Of a DNA stretch of 64,000 nt, positions 1 to 9,532 are shown piece after piece. The first letter of the stretch is position 1. Each line of letters begins with the position of its first letter. This DNA comes from Parvibaculum sp002684405. GTDB lineage: Bacteria; Pseudomonadota; Alphaproteobacteria; Parvibaculales; Parvibaculaceae. Where the stretch lies: positions 496,001-560,000 of the forward strand of contig OZ223207.1 in NCBI GenBank assembly GCA_965140395.1, given 5' to 3'. Position numbers and translations under genes: made by a program. A model generated the notes under the pieces. That model had not been told where the DNA came from, did no database searches, and saw only the letters and a list, made by a program, of their open reading frames with translations.

Positions 1-872
1 CGGATTGCGCCGTGCTGGCGATCGACCGGGATCCCGATGCGATCCTGCGCGGGCGCGCGCTCGAAACGGAATTTGCCGGCCGTCTGACGCTGGTCGAGGG
101 CTGCTTCGGCGATATGGCCGAGCTTGTACGCGGCCTCGGCCATGAGGCGGTGGACGGGGTGGTGCTCGATCTCGGCGTCTCCTCCATGCAGATCGACGAG
201 GCGGAGCGCGGCTTTTCCTTCCAGAAGGACGGGCCGCTCGACATGCGGATGAGCCAGAGCGGGCCGTCTGCCGCCGATGTCGTGAACGAGTATGAGGAAA
301 GCGAGCTGGCGCGGATCATCGCCGTCTATGGCGAGGAAAAGCGCGCGCGCGCCGTGGCGAAGGCCATTGTGGCGGCGCGGCAGGAAGCTGCCTTTTCTCG
401 GACGCTGGAGCTTGCCGATCTGGTTGCCCGGGTGGTGGGACGCAAGCCGCAGGACAAGATTCATCCCGCGACGCGGACATTTCAGGCCCTTCGGATTTTC
501 GTGAATGACGAGCTGGGCGAAGTTGCCCGCGGCGTTTCCGGCGCAGAGGAAATTCTGCGCGAAGGCGGGCGCCTCGCGGTGGTGACGTTTCACTCCCTTG
601 AAGACCGCATCGTGAAGCGGTTCCTCATGGCGCGCACCGGCCGGGCCGGACGCGCCAATCGCCATATGCCCGAAACGGAGGAGGCCACTCCGTCGTTTCG
701 CGAGATCGCGCACAAGGCGCGCAAGGCCTCGGCCGGTGAGGCCGGCGTCAACCCGCGCGCGCGATCCGCGAAACTTCGCGCCGCCGAGCGCAGCGACGCG
801 CCGGTCATTCCGCTCGATCTCGCCGCGCTGGGCTTTCCCCGGGTCCCCTCCCTTGAGGGAGGTGCCGCATGA
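1..872 (+). CDS. rsmH: 16S rRNA (cytosine1402-N4)-methyltransferase RsmH, 5' end missing
   Basis: RsmH (MraW) N4-methylates C1402 of 16S rRNA in the decoding centre, using S-adenosylmethionine. The frame is open from the left edge and reads DCAVLAIDRDPDAI, the second strand of the SAM-binding fold, so roughly the first 40 residues lie outside the window; the GTG at position 12 is internal. Family landmarks are VVLDLGVSSMQID, GFSFQKDGPLDMRM and VVTFHSLEDRIVKRF. It is the usual early gene of the dcw cluster, and its TGA overlaps the ftsL ATG (ATGA). mraZ, its normal upstream neighbour, is not in the window. Family identity is clear; only the start is unknown. Confidence 0.96.
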   Translation, partial: DCAVLAIDRDPDAILRGRALETEFAGRLTLVEGCFGDMAELVRGLGHEAVDGVVLDLGVSSMQIDEAERGFSFQKDGPLDMRMSQSGPSAADVVNEYEESELARIIAVYGEEKRARAVAKAIVAARQEAAFSRTLELADLVARVVGRKPQDKIHPATRTFQALRIFVNDELGEVARGVSGAEEILREGGRLAVVTFHSLEDRIVKRFLMARTGRAGRANRHMPETEEATPSFREIAHKARKASAGEAGVNPRARSAKLRAAERSDAPVIPLDLAALGFPRVPSLEGGAA

Positions 873-1228
873 TCCGGATCCTGAACCTTCTACTGCTGGT
901 CGGTGTCGTTGCGCTGTCTATCGGTCTTTACGACGTGAAATATCGCGCGCAGCGGGCGGAGCGCGAGGCCGACAGGCTCGATCGCCAGATCGCGCGCGAG
1001 AAGGACGCCATCAAGGTGCTGCGCGCGGAATGGGCGCATCTGAATGAGCCGGACCGGTTGCAGGCGCTGGCCAAGCGCTACACCAGCCTTCGTCCTGTGT
1101 CGCCGGGGCAGATCGGGAAATTCGAGGATATTCCGATGCCGCACCGGACTGACGAGTTCTATGTGCCGCAAGGGCAGTCGCTGGGCGGTATGGCGGGCAT
1201 TCAGGCAGGCGGGAGCATGATCCGATGA
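869..1228 (+). CDS. ftsL: cell division protein FtsL
   Basis: A 119-residue bitopic division protein that in other bacteria forms the FtsQ-FtsL-FtsB complex activating septal synthesis by FtsW/FtsI. The sequence shows a short cytoplasmic N-terminus, one membrane segment at about residues 4-20 (ILNLLLLVGVVALSIGLYD), then a charged heptad-like region rich in Arg and Glu (about 25-60) that fits a periplasmic coiled coil. FtsL sequences are weakly conserved, so the call rests mainly on size, topology and the rsmH-ftsL-ftsI order. Both ends overlap the neighbouring genes by 4 bases, so translation is probably coupled. Confidence 0.9.
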   Translation: MIRILNLLLLVGVVALSIGLYDVKYRAQRAEREADRLDRQIAREKDAIKVLRAEWAHLNEPDRLQALAKRYTSLRPVSPGQIGKFEDIPMPHRTDEFYVPQGQSLGGMAGIQAGGSMIR

Positions 1229-2958
1229 TCGGGCGCCGTCAGCCTTCCAATAACCGCATGATCCGCGCCGGGCACGACGCGATCGCCAAGCCCGATTGGG
1301 GGCGTGGCGCCTCGGCGCGCAAGCCGCGTGCCTCGCAGCGCCGTATCTTCCTTGCCGCGGCGATTTTTGCCGGCTGCTTCTCGCTGGTCGGGGCGCGGCT
1401 TGTCGGCCTGGCGATTACCGGCGGCGACGGCGCGCCGCGCGTCGCCTATGCCAAGCCCGTGGGGCAGGTGGTGCGGCCCGATATTCTCGACCGCAATGGC
1501 GACGTTCTGGCGACCGACATCTCGGTCGCCTCTCTCTATGCGGATGCAAGGCATGTCATCGACCCGCAGGAGGCGACGGCGAAGCTCGTCTCCGTTCTTC
1601 CCGATCTCAATGCGGGGGAGGTGGACAAGAAGCTGTCCTCCGGAAAGGCCTTCATCTGGATCAAGCGCGATCTGACGCCGAAGCAGCACCAGGCGGTGCA
1701 CGATCTCGGTATTGCAGGGCTTGAGTTCCGCCGCGAGCGCAAACGCGTTTATCCCAATGGCGCGACGGCGGCGAACGTGCTCGGGCTGGTCAATATCGAC
1801 AATCACGGCATTGCCGGGATGGAGCGGTATATCGACCGGAATGTTCTGGGTGAGAAGGGCGAGCCGAAGAAGCCGGTTGTCCTGTCGCTCGACGTCTCGG
1901 TTCAGCATGCCCTGCGTGACGAATTGCTGAAGGGCATGAAGGAGTTCTCCGCCAAAGCCGCGGTCGGCATCATCATGGATGTCCATACCGGGGAAGTGAT
2001 CGGGCTGAGCTCGCTGCCGGATTTCGACCCCAACGACCCGATGGCCGTGCCCGCCAATGCGCGTTTCAATCGCGCGACGCTGGGTGTCTACGAGCTCGGG
2101 TCCGTCTTCAAGGCCGTCACCATGGCGGCGGCGCTCAATTCGGGTCTGATCGACCCGAAAGCCAAGGTCGATGCGACCAAGCCGATGAAGGTCGACCGTT
2201 TCACGATCAGCGACTACCACGCGGAAAACAAGAAGCTGACGCTGCCGGAAATCTTCATGCATTCGTCGAATATCGGCACGGCGAAGATCGCGTTGGAAAT
2301 CGGCGCCGATGTGCACCGGGATTATCTGAAGCGTTTCGGTCTTCTGGAAAAGCCGCAGATCGAACTGCCCGAAGCAGGGGCTCCCATCCTGCCGACGCGC
2401 TGGTCTGAGATTACCAATATTACGACATCCTATGGTCACGGAATTGCCGTTACGCCGCTGCAGGTTGTCTCCGCTCTAAGCGCCATCGTGAATGGCGGCA
2501 CGCGCGTGACGCCCACGCTGGTCCGGCGCGATGGGCCTCAGCATGGCGCGCGCGTGATTTCCGAAGGCACGAGTCGGGATATGCGTTGGCTCCTGCGCCT
2601 CGTCGTCGAAGGGGGCACGGGCAAGAACGCGGATGTTGTGGGTTATCCGGTGATGGGCAAGACGGGAACGGCGGAGAAGCCGGAGAATGGCGGTTATGCC
2701 AAGCACAAGCTCATCACGTCTTTCGTCAGCGCGTTCCCGGCGAACAGGCCGCGCTACGCGATGATCATCATGTTCGACGAGCCCAAGGGCACGAAGAAGA
2801 CTTACGGCTATGCGACGGCCGGCTGGAACGCGGCGCCGGTGACGGCGCGCGTCGTCAAGCGTGTCGCGCCGCTGCTCGATATCGAGCCGGAGCAGCCGGA
2901 ACGGTCTGTGCCGGAGGGTGCGCAGCTCGTGTCTTATCAGTTTCACAATGCCCGTTAG
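1225..2958 (+). CDS. ftsI: septal peptidoglycan transpeptidase FtsI (PBP3)
   Basis: Class B penicillin-binding protein that cross-links septal peptidoglycan with FtsW. The 577-residue protein has a basic cytoplasmic tail, one membrane anchor at about residues 40-66, a pedestal domain (VRPDILDRNGDVLATDIS) and a C-terminal transpeptidase domain. All three active-site motifs are visible: SVFK with nucleophile Ser293 and Lys296, SSN at 347-349, and KTGT at 479-482. No PASTA domain follows. The start overlaps the ftsL stop (ATGA). A 26-base gap to murE carries a GAGGAAGGAA ribosome-binding stretch. Confidence 0.97.
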   Translation: MIGRRQPSNNRMIRAGHDAIAKPDWGRGASARKPRASQRRIFLAAAIFAGCFSLVGARLVGLAITGGDGAPRVAYAKPVGQVVRPDILDRNGDVLATDISVASLYADARHVIDPQEATAKLVSVLPDLNAGEVDKKLSSGKAFIWIKRDLTPKQHQAVHDLGIAGLEFRRERKRVYPNGATAANVLGLVNIDNHGIAGMERYIDRNVLGEKGEPKKPVVLSLDVSVQHALRDELLKGMKEFSAKAAVGIIMDVHTGEVIGLSSLPDFDPNDPMAVPANARFNRATLGVYELGSVFKAVTMAAALNSGLIDPKAKVDATKPMKVDRFTISDYHAENKKLTLPEIFMHSSNIGTAKIALEIGADVHRDYLKRFGLLEKPQIELPEAGAPILPTRWSEITNITTSYGHGIAVTPLQVVSALSAIVNGGTRVTPTLVRRDGPQHGARVISEGTSRDMRWLLRLVVEGGTGKNADVVGYPVMGKTGTAEKPENGGYAKHKLITSFVSAFPANRPRYAMIIMFDEPKGTKKTYGYATAGWNAAPVTARVVKRVAPLLDIEPEQPERSVPEGAQLVSYQFHNAR

Positions 2959-2984
2959 TTTGGCGAGGAAGGAAGTTGGGTCAC

Positions 2985-4451
2985 ATGCAGTTGTCGGCGT
3001 TGATAGGAGCGGATGTCCGTCTCCCCCGGTCCGGGGGAGATGCGGAAATTCGTGGCCTGACCGCCGATAGCCGTGCGGTCGAGCCCGGATTCCTCTTCGC
3101 GGCGCTTCCCGGCACCAAGGTCGATGGCGTTCGGTTCATTCCCCAGGCTCTGGAGAAGGGCGCGGCGGCCCTTCTCGTCGGGGGGGGTGTCGAGCTGCCG
3201 GCGGGGGTTTCCGTACCGGTGATTTCAGACCGCAATCCCCGTCGGCGGCTCGCTCAGATGGCGGCGCGCTTTTTCGAGGTGCAGCCCGGCGTCGTGGCCG
3301 CCGTGACGGGCACGAACGGCAAGACCTCGGTCGCGTCTTTCGTGCGGCAGATCTGGGAGATGCTCAGCGAACCGGCGGCAAGCCTGGGCACGCTCGGTAT
3401 TACGGGGCCGAAAGGCGAACGGGCATTGGGCTATACGACACCCGATCCGGTGGCGCTGCATCGCGAACTCGCGGAACTGGCCGATGAAGGCGTGACGCAT
3501 CTGGCGATGGAAGCGTCCAGCCACGGTCTGGCGCAGTACCGTCTCGACGGTGTGAAGGTGAGCGCGGCGGGCTTTACCAATATCACGCGCGACCATCTGG
3601 ATTATCACGCGAATTTCGACGACTACCTCTATGCAAAGCTTCGCCTGTTCGGCGAGGTCATGGGGCCGGGCGGCGTGGCGGTGCTGAATGCGGACGCTGC
3701 GCAGTTTGCCGAATTCGAGGCGGTATCCTGGGCGCGCGGTCACAAGGTGATCACTGTCGGCCGCAAGGGGCGGGGAATTTGTCTTGCCGCGATGCGGCCG
3801 GGCCTGCGCGGACAGACGCTCGAAATCATTCACGAAGGCCGCAATTACGATGTGGACCTGCCGCTGATCGGCGCTTTCCAGGCGTCCAATGCGTTGGTCG
3901 CGGCGGGGCTTGCTATCGGCTGCGGTGCGCCTGCCGAGGGTGTCTTCGGGGCACTCGGGAAATTGCAGGGCGCACGCGGGCGGATGGAGGAAGTCGCACA
4001 TCTACCCAATGGTGCATCGGTTTATGTCGATTATGCCCATACGCCGGATGCGCTGGAGAATGTGTTGAGCGCCATGCGTCCTCATACGGCGGGCCGTCTG
4101 GTGGTCGTATTCGGCTGCGGCGGCGACCGCGATCCGGGCAAGCGGCCCCTTATGGGCGAAGTCGCGGCCCGCTTGGCCGACATTATATATGTGACGGACG
4201 ATAATCCCCGCGGCGAGGATGCCACCGCCATTCGTCAGGCGGTGCTGAAAGGGTGTCCCTCGGCGAGCGAAATCGGCGACCGGGGCGAGGCGATCGTCAC
4301 GGCGATGAAGGCGCTTCAAAAAGGCGACCTTCTGGTGGTGGCCGGCAAGGGACATGAAACCGGGCAGATAGTCGGCGACACGACTATTCCCTTTTCCGAC
4401 CACGAGGCCGTGCAGGGCGCCGCGCGCGAGATTGCGGGAGGTGCCGCATGA
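2985..4451 (+). CDS. murE: UDP-MurNAc-L-Ala-D-Glu:meso-diaminopimelate ligase MurE
   Basis: Adds meso-diaminopimelate to UDP-MurNAc-L-Ala-D-Glu in the cytoplasmic part of peptidoglycan synthesis. With ATG 2985 the product is 488 residues, normal for MurE. The ATP-binding loop GTNGKTS is at 109-115 (Lys113), and DNPR at 406-409 is the motif linked to diaminopimelate rather than lysine specificity. The frame stays open far upstream (to 2586) inside ftsI, but that part has no MurE similarity. A TTG at 2976 is an alternative start lying nearer the GAGGAAGGAA stretch. The stop overlaps the murF ATG. Confidence 0.96.
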   Translation: MQLSALIGADVRLPRSGGDAEIRGLTADSRAVEPGFLFAALPGTKVDGVRFIPQALEKGAAALLVGGGVELPAGVSVPVISDRNPRRRLAQMAARFFEVQPGVVAAVTGTNGKTSVASFVRQIWEMLSEPAASLGTLGITGPKGERALGYTTPDPVALHRELAELADEGVTHLAMEASSHGLAQYRLDGVKVSAAGFTNITRDHLDYHANFDDYLYAKLRLFGEVMGPGGVAVLNADAAQFAEFEAVSWARGHKVITVGRKGRGICLAAMRPGLRGQTLEIIHEGRNYDVDLPLIGAFQASNALVAAGLAIGCGAPAEGVFGALGKLQGARGRMEEVAHLPNGASVYVDYAHTPDALENVLSAMRPHTAGRLVVVFGCGGDRDPGKRPLMGEVAARLADIIYVTDDNPRGEDATAIRQAVLKGCPSASEIGDRGEAIVTAMKALQKGDLLVVAGKGHETGQIVGDTTIPFSDHEAVQGAAREIAGGAA

Positions 4452-5881
4452 CGCAGCCGCTCTGGACCTCCGAGGATGTGTTGGCCGCGACCGGCGGGAC
4501 GGCGCATGGCGCGGGCTGGAACGCGACCGGCGTTTCCATCGACAGCCGCACGCTCGAAGCCGGCGACCTTTTCGTTGCGATTGTCGGCGAGAACTCCGAC
4601 GGTCATGCCTATGTCGCCAATGCGCTTGAGAAGGGCGCCGCGGCGGCCGTCGTTTCGCGCGTGGACGACGATATGATGTCGGCCGGTTCGCTGGTTCAGG
4701 TGAGCGATACGCTCGAGGCGCTCAATGAGCTGGGACGTGCGGCAAGGGCGCGTACCGATGCGAAAATCATCGCGGTCACGGGCAGTGTCGGCAAGACCGG
4801 CACGAAGGAAGGTCTGCGCATGATTTTCGGTGCGCAGGGGCCGACCCATGCCTCCGCCGCTTCCTACAACAACCTTTGGGGGGTGCCGCTGTCGCTGGCG
4901 CGGATGCCGAAGGAAACCGAGTTCGGTGTCTTCGAAATCGGCATGAACCATCCGGGCGAGATCACGCCTCTTTCGAAGATGGTTGAGCCGCTGGTCGGGA
5001 TCGTGACGACGGTCGAGGCGGTTCATATCGAATATTTCGACAGCCTTGAGCAGATCGCCGATGCCAAGGGCGAGCTTTTCGACGGCTTGCAGCCGGGCGG
5101 TATCGCCATTCTCAATCGCGACAATCCGCATTTCGAGCGGCTGCGTGCCAGGGCTGAAGCCTCGGGCGCCGGCCGGGTCATCGGGTTCGGCGAGCATGAA
5201 GAGGCGGAAGCGCGGCTCGACAAGGTGGCGCTGCGTGACGACGGATCCAGCGTCGCCGCGACCATTTGCGGTCAGAAGGTGACCTACAAGGTGGGCGTGC
5301 CGGGCCGTCATATCGTGATGAACAGCCTTGCCATGCTGGCCGCTGTGCAGGCGGTGGGCGCGGATCTTGCGCTCGCGGCGATGGCGCTGGGCCGGTTGCA
5401 GGCGCCGAAGGGCCGCGGCGAGCGGCATTTCGTGACGGCGGGCGGGCGCAGCTTCACCGTGATCGATGAAAGCTACAACGCGAACCCCGCATCCATGCGC
5501 GCCTCCATCGAGGCGCTGGGTCAGGCGAAGCCGCAGGGCCGGGGTCGGCGGATCGCCGTGCTGGGCGACATGCTGGAGCTGGGCGAAGACGCGGACGGTA
5601 TGCATCGCGATCTGGCGCCGGTGCTTCGTCATTCTCATATCGACCTTCTTTTTGCCTGCGGTCCGCATATGCGCGAACTGTTCAGTGCCGTGCCTGCGGC
5701 ACATCAGGGGCGCTATACGCCGAGCGCCGATGCTCTCGTCGACTTGCTCGTCGAGGAAATCCGGAATGGCGACGTGCTGATGGTCAAGGGGTCCTTCGGC
5801 TCGAAAATGGGGCCTGTCGTCGAAGCGCTTGTGGCGCTTGGGGAAGACGACAGCGAGAGCATTTTGCGGAACAGGGGGTAG
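4448..5881 (+). CDS. murF: UDP-MurNAc-tripeptide:D-Ala-D-Ala ligase MurF
   Basis: Completes the UDP-MurNAc-pentapeptide by adding D-Ala-D-Ala. The 477-residue protein shows the Mur-ligase ATP loop VTGSVGKTGTKE (Lys116) and the central signature DESYNANPASM. The N-terminal part (IDSRTLEAGDLFVAI) is the typical MurE/MurF substrate-binding domain. It overlaps murE by ATGA and is followed after 4 bases by the GTG of mraY; the run GGGGGTAGGAA at its stop codon can serve as the mraY ribosome-binding site. Nothing is unusual about length or motifs. Confidence 0.97.
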   Translation: MTQPLWTSEDVLAATGGTAHGAGWNATGVSIDSRTLEAGDLFVAIVGENSDGHAYVANALEKGAAAAVVSRVDDDMMSAGSLVQVSDTLEALNELGRAARARTDAKIIAVTGSVGKTGTKEGLRMIFGAQGPTHASAASYNNLWGVPLSLARMPKETEFGVFEIGMNHPGEITPLSKMVEPLVGIVTTVEAVHIEYFDSLEQIADAKGELFDGLQPGGIAILNRDNPHFERLRARAEASGAGRVIGFGEHEEAEARLDKVALRDDGSSVAATICGQKVTYKVGVPGRHIVMNSLAMLAAVQAVGADLALAAMALGRLQAPKGRGERHFVTAGGRSFTVIDESYNANPASMRASIEALGQAKPQGRGRRIAVLGDMLELGEDADGMHRDLAPVLRHSHIDLLFACGPHMRELFSAVPAAHQGRYTPSADALVDLLVEEIRNGDVLMVKGSFGSKMGPVVEALVALGEDDSESILRNRG

Positions 5882-5885
5882 GAAC

Positions 5886-6974
5886 GTGCTTTACGATTTG
5901 ATGTTGAGCATTTCGGATCAGGTGCCGGGCGCCAATGTGTTCCGCTACATTACGTTCCGTACGGGCGGCGCGACGGTAACGGCGCTGCTCTTCAGCTTTC
6001 TCTTCGGTCCGGCGATCATTCGTCTGTTGAAGTCGCGCCAGCGGCGCGGACAGCCGATCCGCGAGGACGGACCTCAGACACATATCATCCAGAAGCAGGG
6101 GACGCCGACCATGGGCGGCTTCCTGATCCTGGTGGGACTTGTCCCCGCCGTGCTTCTCTGGGCGGATCTTCGTAACCAGTATGTCTGGATCGTGCTGCTG
6201 GTGACGCTGGGCTTCGGCGCGGTGGGGTTTGCCGATGATTATCTGAAGGTCAGCAAGATCTCCCCGGACGGCGTGCCGGGGCGGGTGAAGCTCTTCTTCG
6301 AATTCATTATCGCGCTTGGCGCCATGTGGTGGCTGGTGCGTCTCGGCGATCCGGCCATGTCCACGGCTATCGCCATTCCCTTCTTCAAGAGCGTCCTCGT
6401 ACAGGTCGGCGCCTTCTTTTTCCTGTTCGGCTGTCTCGTGATTGTCGGGTCTTCCAACGCCGTCAACCTGACCGACGGTCTGGACGGTCTGGCGATCGTG
6501 CCGGTGATGATCGCCGCGGCGAGCCTGGGGCTCATCGTCTACCTGGTCGGCAATGCCGTGTTTGCGGATTACCTGCAGATCCACTTCGTGCAGGGCACGG
6601 GCGAACTTGCGATCTTCTGTGGCGCGCTGATCGGCGCCGGGCTCGGTTTCCTCTGGTACAACGCGCCGCCCGCCATGGTTTTCATGGGCGATACGGGATC
6701 GTTGGCGCTGGGTGCCGCGCTGGGCGCCATTTCCATCGCCGCCAAGCATGAACTGGTGCTTGCCATTATCGGCGGGCTCTTCGTGCTTGAGGCCATCTCC
6801 GTCATCGTGCAGGTCGCCTCCTTCAAACTCACCGGCAAGCGCGTCTTCCGCATGGCGCCGCTGCACCATCATTTCGAGCAGAAGGGATGGGCGGAATCGA
6901 CCGTTGTCATCCGCTTCTGGATCATCTCCGTCGTGCTGGCCATGGCGGGGCTTGCAACGTTGAAACTGAGGTAG
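5886..6974 (+). CDS. mraY: phospho-MurNAc-pentapeptide translocase MraY
   Basis: Integral membrane enzyme that transfers phospho-MurNAc-pentapeptide to undecaprenyl phosphate, giving lipid I. From the GTG start at 5886 the product (362 residues, beginning MLYDLML) matches the family length; the ATG at 5829 lies in the murF coding sequence and adds a tail foreign to the family. About ten hydrophobic segments are visible. Catalytic-site motifs include GQPIREDGPQTH with GTPTMGG, VGFADDYLK, NAVNLTDGLDGLA, FMGDTGSLALG and the histidine cluster RMAPLHHHFE. A GGGGGTAGGAA Shine-Dalgarno stretch precedes the GTG. Confidence 0.97.
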   Translation: MLYDLMLSISDQVPGANVFRYITFRTGGATVTALLFSFLFGPAIIRLLKSRQRRGQPIREDGPQTHIIQKQGTPTMGGFLILVGLVPAVLLWADLRNQYVWIVLLVTLGFGAVGFADDYLKVSKISPDGVPGRVKLFFEFIIALGAMWWLVRLGDPAMSTAIAIPFFKSVLVQVGAFFFLFGCLVIVGSSNAVNLTDGLDGLAIVPVMIAAASLGLIVYLVGNAVFADYLQIHFVQGTGELAIFCGALIGAGLGFLWYNAPPAMVFMGDTGSLALGAALGAISIAAKHELVLAIIGGLFVLEAISVIVQVASFKLTGKRVFRMAPLHHHFEQKGWAESTVVIRFWIISVVLAMAGLATLKLR

Positions 6975-6977
6975 GCC

Positions 6978-8387
6978 ATGATACCCGTTCCGGGTTTCGA
7001 AAAGCGCCGCGTTGCCGTGTTCGGACTGGGCAAGTCCGGGCTCGCGACGGTGCGTGCGCTCGAAGCCGGCGGAGCGGAGGTGCTTGCCTGGGACGATTCC
7101 GAGATCAAGCGCGAGGAAGCCCGCGAGGCGGGCGTCGCGCTTTCCGATTGCGACGGGTGGGACTGGAGTTCGATTGCCGCATTCGTTCTCGCGCCGGGCG
7201 TTCCCTTGACCCATCCCGAACCGCATCGGACGGTCAAGGCGGCGCAGGGCGCGGGCGTGGAAGTGATCGGCGATGTCGAGCTGTTCCAGCGCGCTCTGAC
7301 GGCGAGCAACACCGGCGCGAAATTCGTCGCCATCACCGGCACGAACGGCAAGTCGACCACGACGGCGCTGATCGGTCACATGGTGCGCCGTTGCGGAAAC
7401 ATCGTGCAGGTGGGCGGCAATATCGGCCGGCCCGTCCTCGATCTCGATCCCCCGAAAACGGGCATGGTCTATGTGATCGAGGTCTCGTCCTATCAGATCG
7501 ACCTGGCTCCCGGCCTCGCGCCCGACATCGCCATCCTTCTCAACATCACGCCGGACCATATCGACCGTCATGGCACGGTCGAGAACTATGCGGCGGTGAA
7601 GGCGCGGCTCTTTGCCCGGCAAAAGGAAGGCGATACGGCGATCGTCGGTGTGGATGACGGATATTCGAGCGACATCGGCACGAAGATCGGCGCGTGGCGC
7701 GTTGCCAGTCTGGTGCCGGTCTCTGTTGGCAAGGCGCTCGGACGCGGCGTTTATGTCATCGATGGCGTTCTTTACGAAGCGACGGGCCAGCAGACGGTGA
7801 ATGTGGGCTCGCTGAAGCCGATGCGTACGCTGCCCGGCGCGCATAACTGGCAGAACGCGGCAGCGGCCTTCGCGGCCGGGCGCGCCCTTGGCTATCTGCG
7901 CGAGAAAATTCTTTCCGCTTTCGAAAGCTTCCCGGGCCTCGCTCACCGTATGGAGATCGTGGCCGAGCAGGACGGTGTGCGCTTCGTCAATGACAGCAAG
8001 GCGACCAATGCGGATGCCGCCTCTAAGGCGCTCGCGGCATATGACAACATCTACTGGATCGCGGGCGGCAAGCCGAAAGAGGGGGGGATTTCTTCCCTCG
8101 CAAATCTCTTTCCGCGCGTCCGCAAGGCCTATCTGATCGGCGAAGCGGCGGAAGACTTCGCGGCGACGCTCGGCGATACGGTCGCACATGAAATCTGCGG
8201 CACGCTGGACCGCGCGGTGCACGATGCCGCACGTGACGCAAAAGCGGATACGGCGGATCTCAAAGTGGTGCTTTTGTCGCCGGCTTGCGCATCCTTCGAC
8301 CAGTTCGCGAATTTCGAAATTCGCGGCGACCGCTTCCGTGAAGACGTGCAGGCGGTATTGGAAAGCGCGGGAGGTGCGGTCGTATGA
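6978..8387 (+). CDS. murD: UDP-MurNAc-L-Ala:D-glutamate ligase MurD
   Basis: Adds D-glutamate to UDP-MurNAc-L-Ala. The 469-residue protein begins with a Rossmann-like VFGLGKSGLATVRAL nucleotide-binding segment, then has the Mur-ligase ATP loop TGTNGKSTTTAL (Lys125), EVSSYQIDL, NITPDHIDRHG and, in the C-terminal domain, FVNDSKATNADA. It starts 3 bases after mraY and its TGA overlaps the ftsW ATG. The length is at the usual upper end for alphaproteobacterial MurD. Confidence 0.97.
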   Translation: MIPVPGFEKRRVAVFGLGKSGLATVRALEAGGAEVLAWDDSEIKREEAREAGVALSDCDGWDWSSIAAFVLAPGVPLTHPEPHRTVKAAQGAGVEVIGDVELFQRALTASNTGAKFVAITGTNGKSTTTALIGHMVRRCGNIVQVGGNIGRPVLDLDPPKTGMVYVIEVSSYQIDLAPGLAPDIAILLNITPDHIDRHGTVENYAAVKARLFARQKEGDTAIVGVDDGYSSDIGTKIGAWRVASLVPVSVGKALGRGVYVIDGVLYEATGQQTVNVGSLKPMRTLPGAHNWQNAAAAFAAGRALGYLREKILSAFESFPGLAHRMEIVAEQDGVRFVNDSKATNADAASKALAAYDNIYWIAGGKPKEGGISSLANLFPRVRKAYLIGEAAEDFAATLGDTVAHEICGTLDRAVHDAARDAKADTADLKVVLLSPACASFDQFANFEIRGDRFREDVQAVLESAGGAVV

Positions 8388-9532
8388 TGCGCCTTTCCCG
8401 AACAAATCGCACGGCGCTTGCCGAATGGTGGTGGACGGTAGACCGGCTGACGCTTCTGGCGATCGGCCTGCTCATCTCGCTTGGCATGGTGCTGACGCTG
8501 GCAGCGAGCCCGGCCGTCGCGATGCGGCTTCACTATCCGCCGTTCCATTTCGTCTACAAGCAGCTTCTGTTCCTTCTGCCCTCGATTGCGATTCTCGTGG
8601 GAGTGTCGCTGCTGACGGTGAAACAGATCCGCCGTCTGGCAGTCTTCGTCTTCGCAGGCGCGTTCGCCGCGATGATCCTGACGCTTCTGGTCGGGCCGGA
8701 AATGAACGGTGCGCATCGCTGGATCCTGATCGGTCCGTTCGCGTTGCAGCCTTCCGAATTCATCAAGCCGGCCTTCATTGTGATCGCCGCCTGGATGTTT
8801 GCCGAGGCGCACCGGCTGCCCGGTTTCCCGGGCACGGCGGTTGCCGTTGCGCTTTATGTCATGGTCATCAGTGTGCTCGCGCTGCAGCCCGATTTCGGTC
8901 AGCTGATGCTGATTACGATGGTGTTCGGTGCGATCTTCTTCATGGCCGGGTTGAGCTGGGTCTGGATCGGGTCGCTGGGCACGGCGGCGCTCGCCGGGCT
9001 TATGGCGGCCTATATGCTGATGCCGCATGTCGCGAGCCGTATCGACCGTTTCGTCAATCCGGCGGGCGGAGACACCTATCAGATCGACACGGCGCTCGAT
9101 GCTTTCCATGCAGGCGGTATTTTCGGGCGCGGGCCGGGCGAGGGCGAGGTGAAGCAGATCCTCCCCGACGCGCATACCGACTTCATTTTTGCCGTTGCCG
9201 CGGAAGAATATGGCGTGCTGGCGGGGCTTCTCATCATCGGTCTCTTCGCCTTCATCGTCATGCGCACGCTGTCGCGGGCGATGGAGGAGCAGGATCTCTT
9301 CATCCAGTATTCTTCCTGCGGGCTTGTCGCGCTGTTCGGGCTGCAGGCGCTCATCAATATGGCGGTGAATGTGAACCTTATTCCCGCCAAGGGAATGACG
9401 CTTCCGTTCATCTCCTATGGCGGGTCGTCGCTCTTTGCCGTTTCGCTCACCATGGGCATGTTGCTGGCGCTGACGCGCCGCCGCGCCGGCTCGCATGTGC
9501 CGATGCCTTCCGGATGGGGGGTTGTGGCATGA
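8384..9532 (+). CDS. ftsW: septal peptidoglycan glycosyltransferase FtsW
   Basis: SEDS-family polymerase that uses lipid II to make septal glycan strands together with FtsI. The 382-residue protein has about ten membrane segments and the SEDS signatures GAHRWILIGPFALQPSEF, QPDFGQLMLI and, near the C-terminus, LIPAKGMTLPFISYGGSSLF. Its place between murD and murG supports FtsW over the elongation paralogue RodA. The gene overlaps both neighbours by 4 bases. Confidence 0.96.
   Translation: MMRLSRTNRTALAEWWWTVDRLTLLAIGLLISLGMVLTLAASPAVAMRLHYPPFHFVYKQLLFLLPSIAILVGVSLLTVKQIRRLAVFVFAGAFAAMILTLLVGPEMNGAHRWILIGPFALQPSEFIKPAFIVIAAWMFAEAHRLPGFPGTAVAVALYVMVISVLALQPDFGQLMLITMVFGAIFFMAGLSWVWIGSLGTAALAGLMAAYMLMPHVASRIDRFVNPAGGDTYQIDTALDAFHAGGIFGRGPGEGEVKQILPDAHTDFIFAVAAEEYGVLAGLLIIGLFAFIVMRTLSRAMEEQDLFIQYSSCGLVALFGLQALINMAVNVNLIPAKGMTLPFISYGGSSLFAVSLTMGMLLALTRRRAGSHVPMPSGWGVVA

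Noticed and set aside
1201..2439. 412-codon - strand frame opposite ftsI
   Set aside because: Shadow frame of a conserved gene with no domain or ribosome-binding site.
2586..2984. N-terminal extension of MurE into ftsI
   Set aside because: No family similarity before the ATG at 2985, and the region is the ftsI coding sequence in another frame.
5784..8405. 873-codon open frame on the - strand opposite murF, mraY and murD
   Set aside because: It mirrors three well-recognised genes, has Arg/His/Gln-rich composition typical of antisense frames in GC-rich DNA, and shows no domain.
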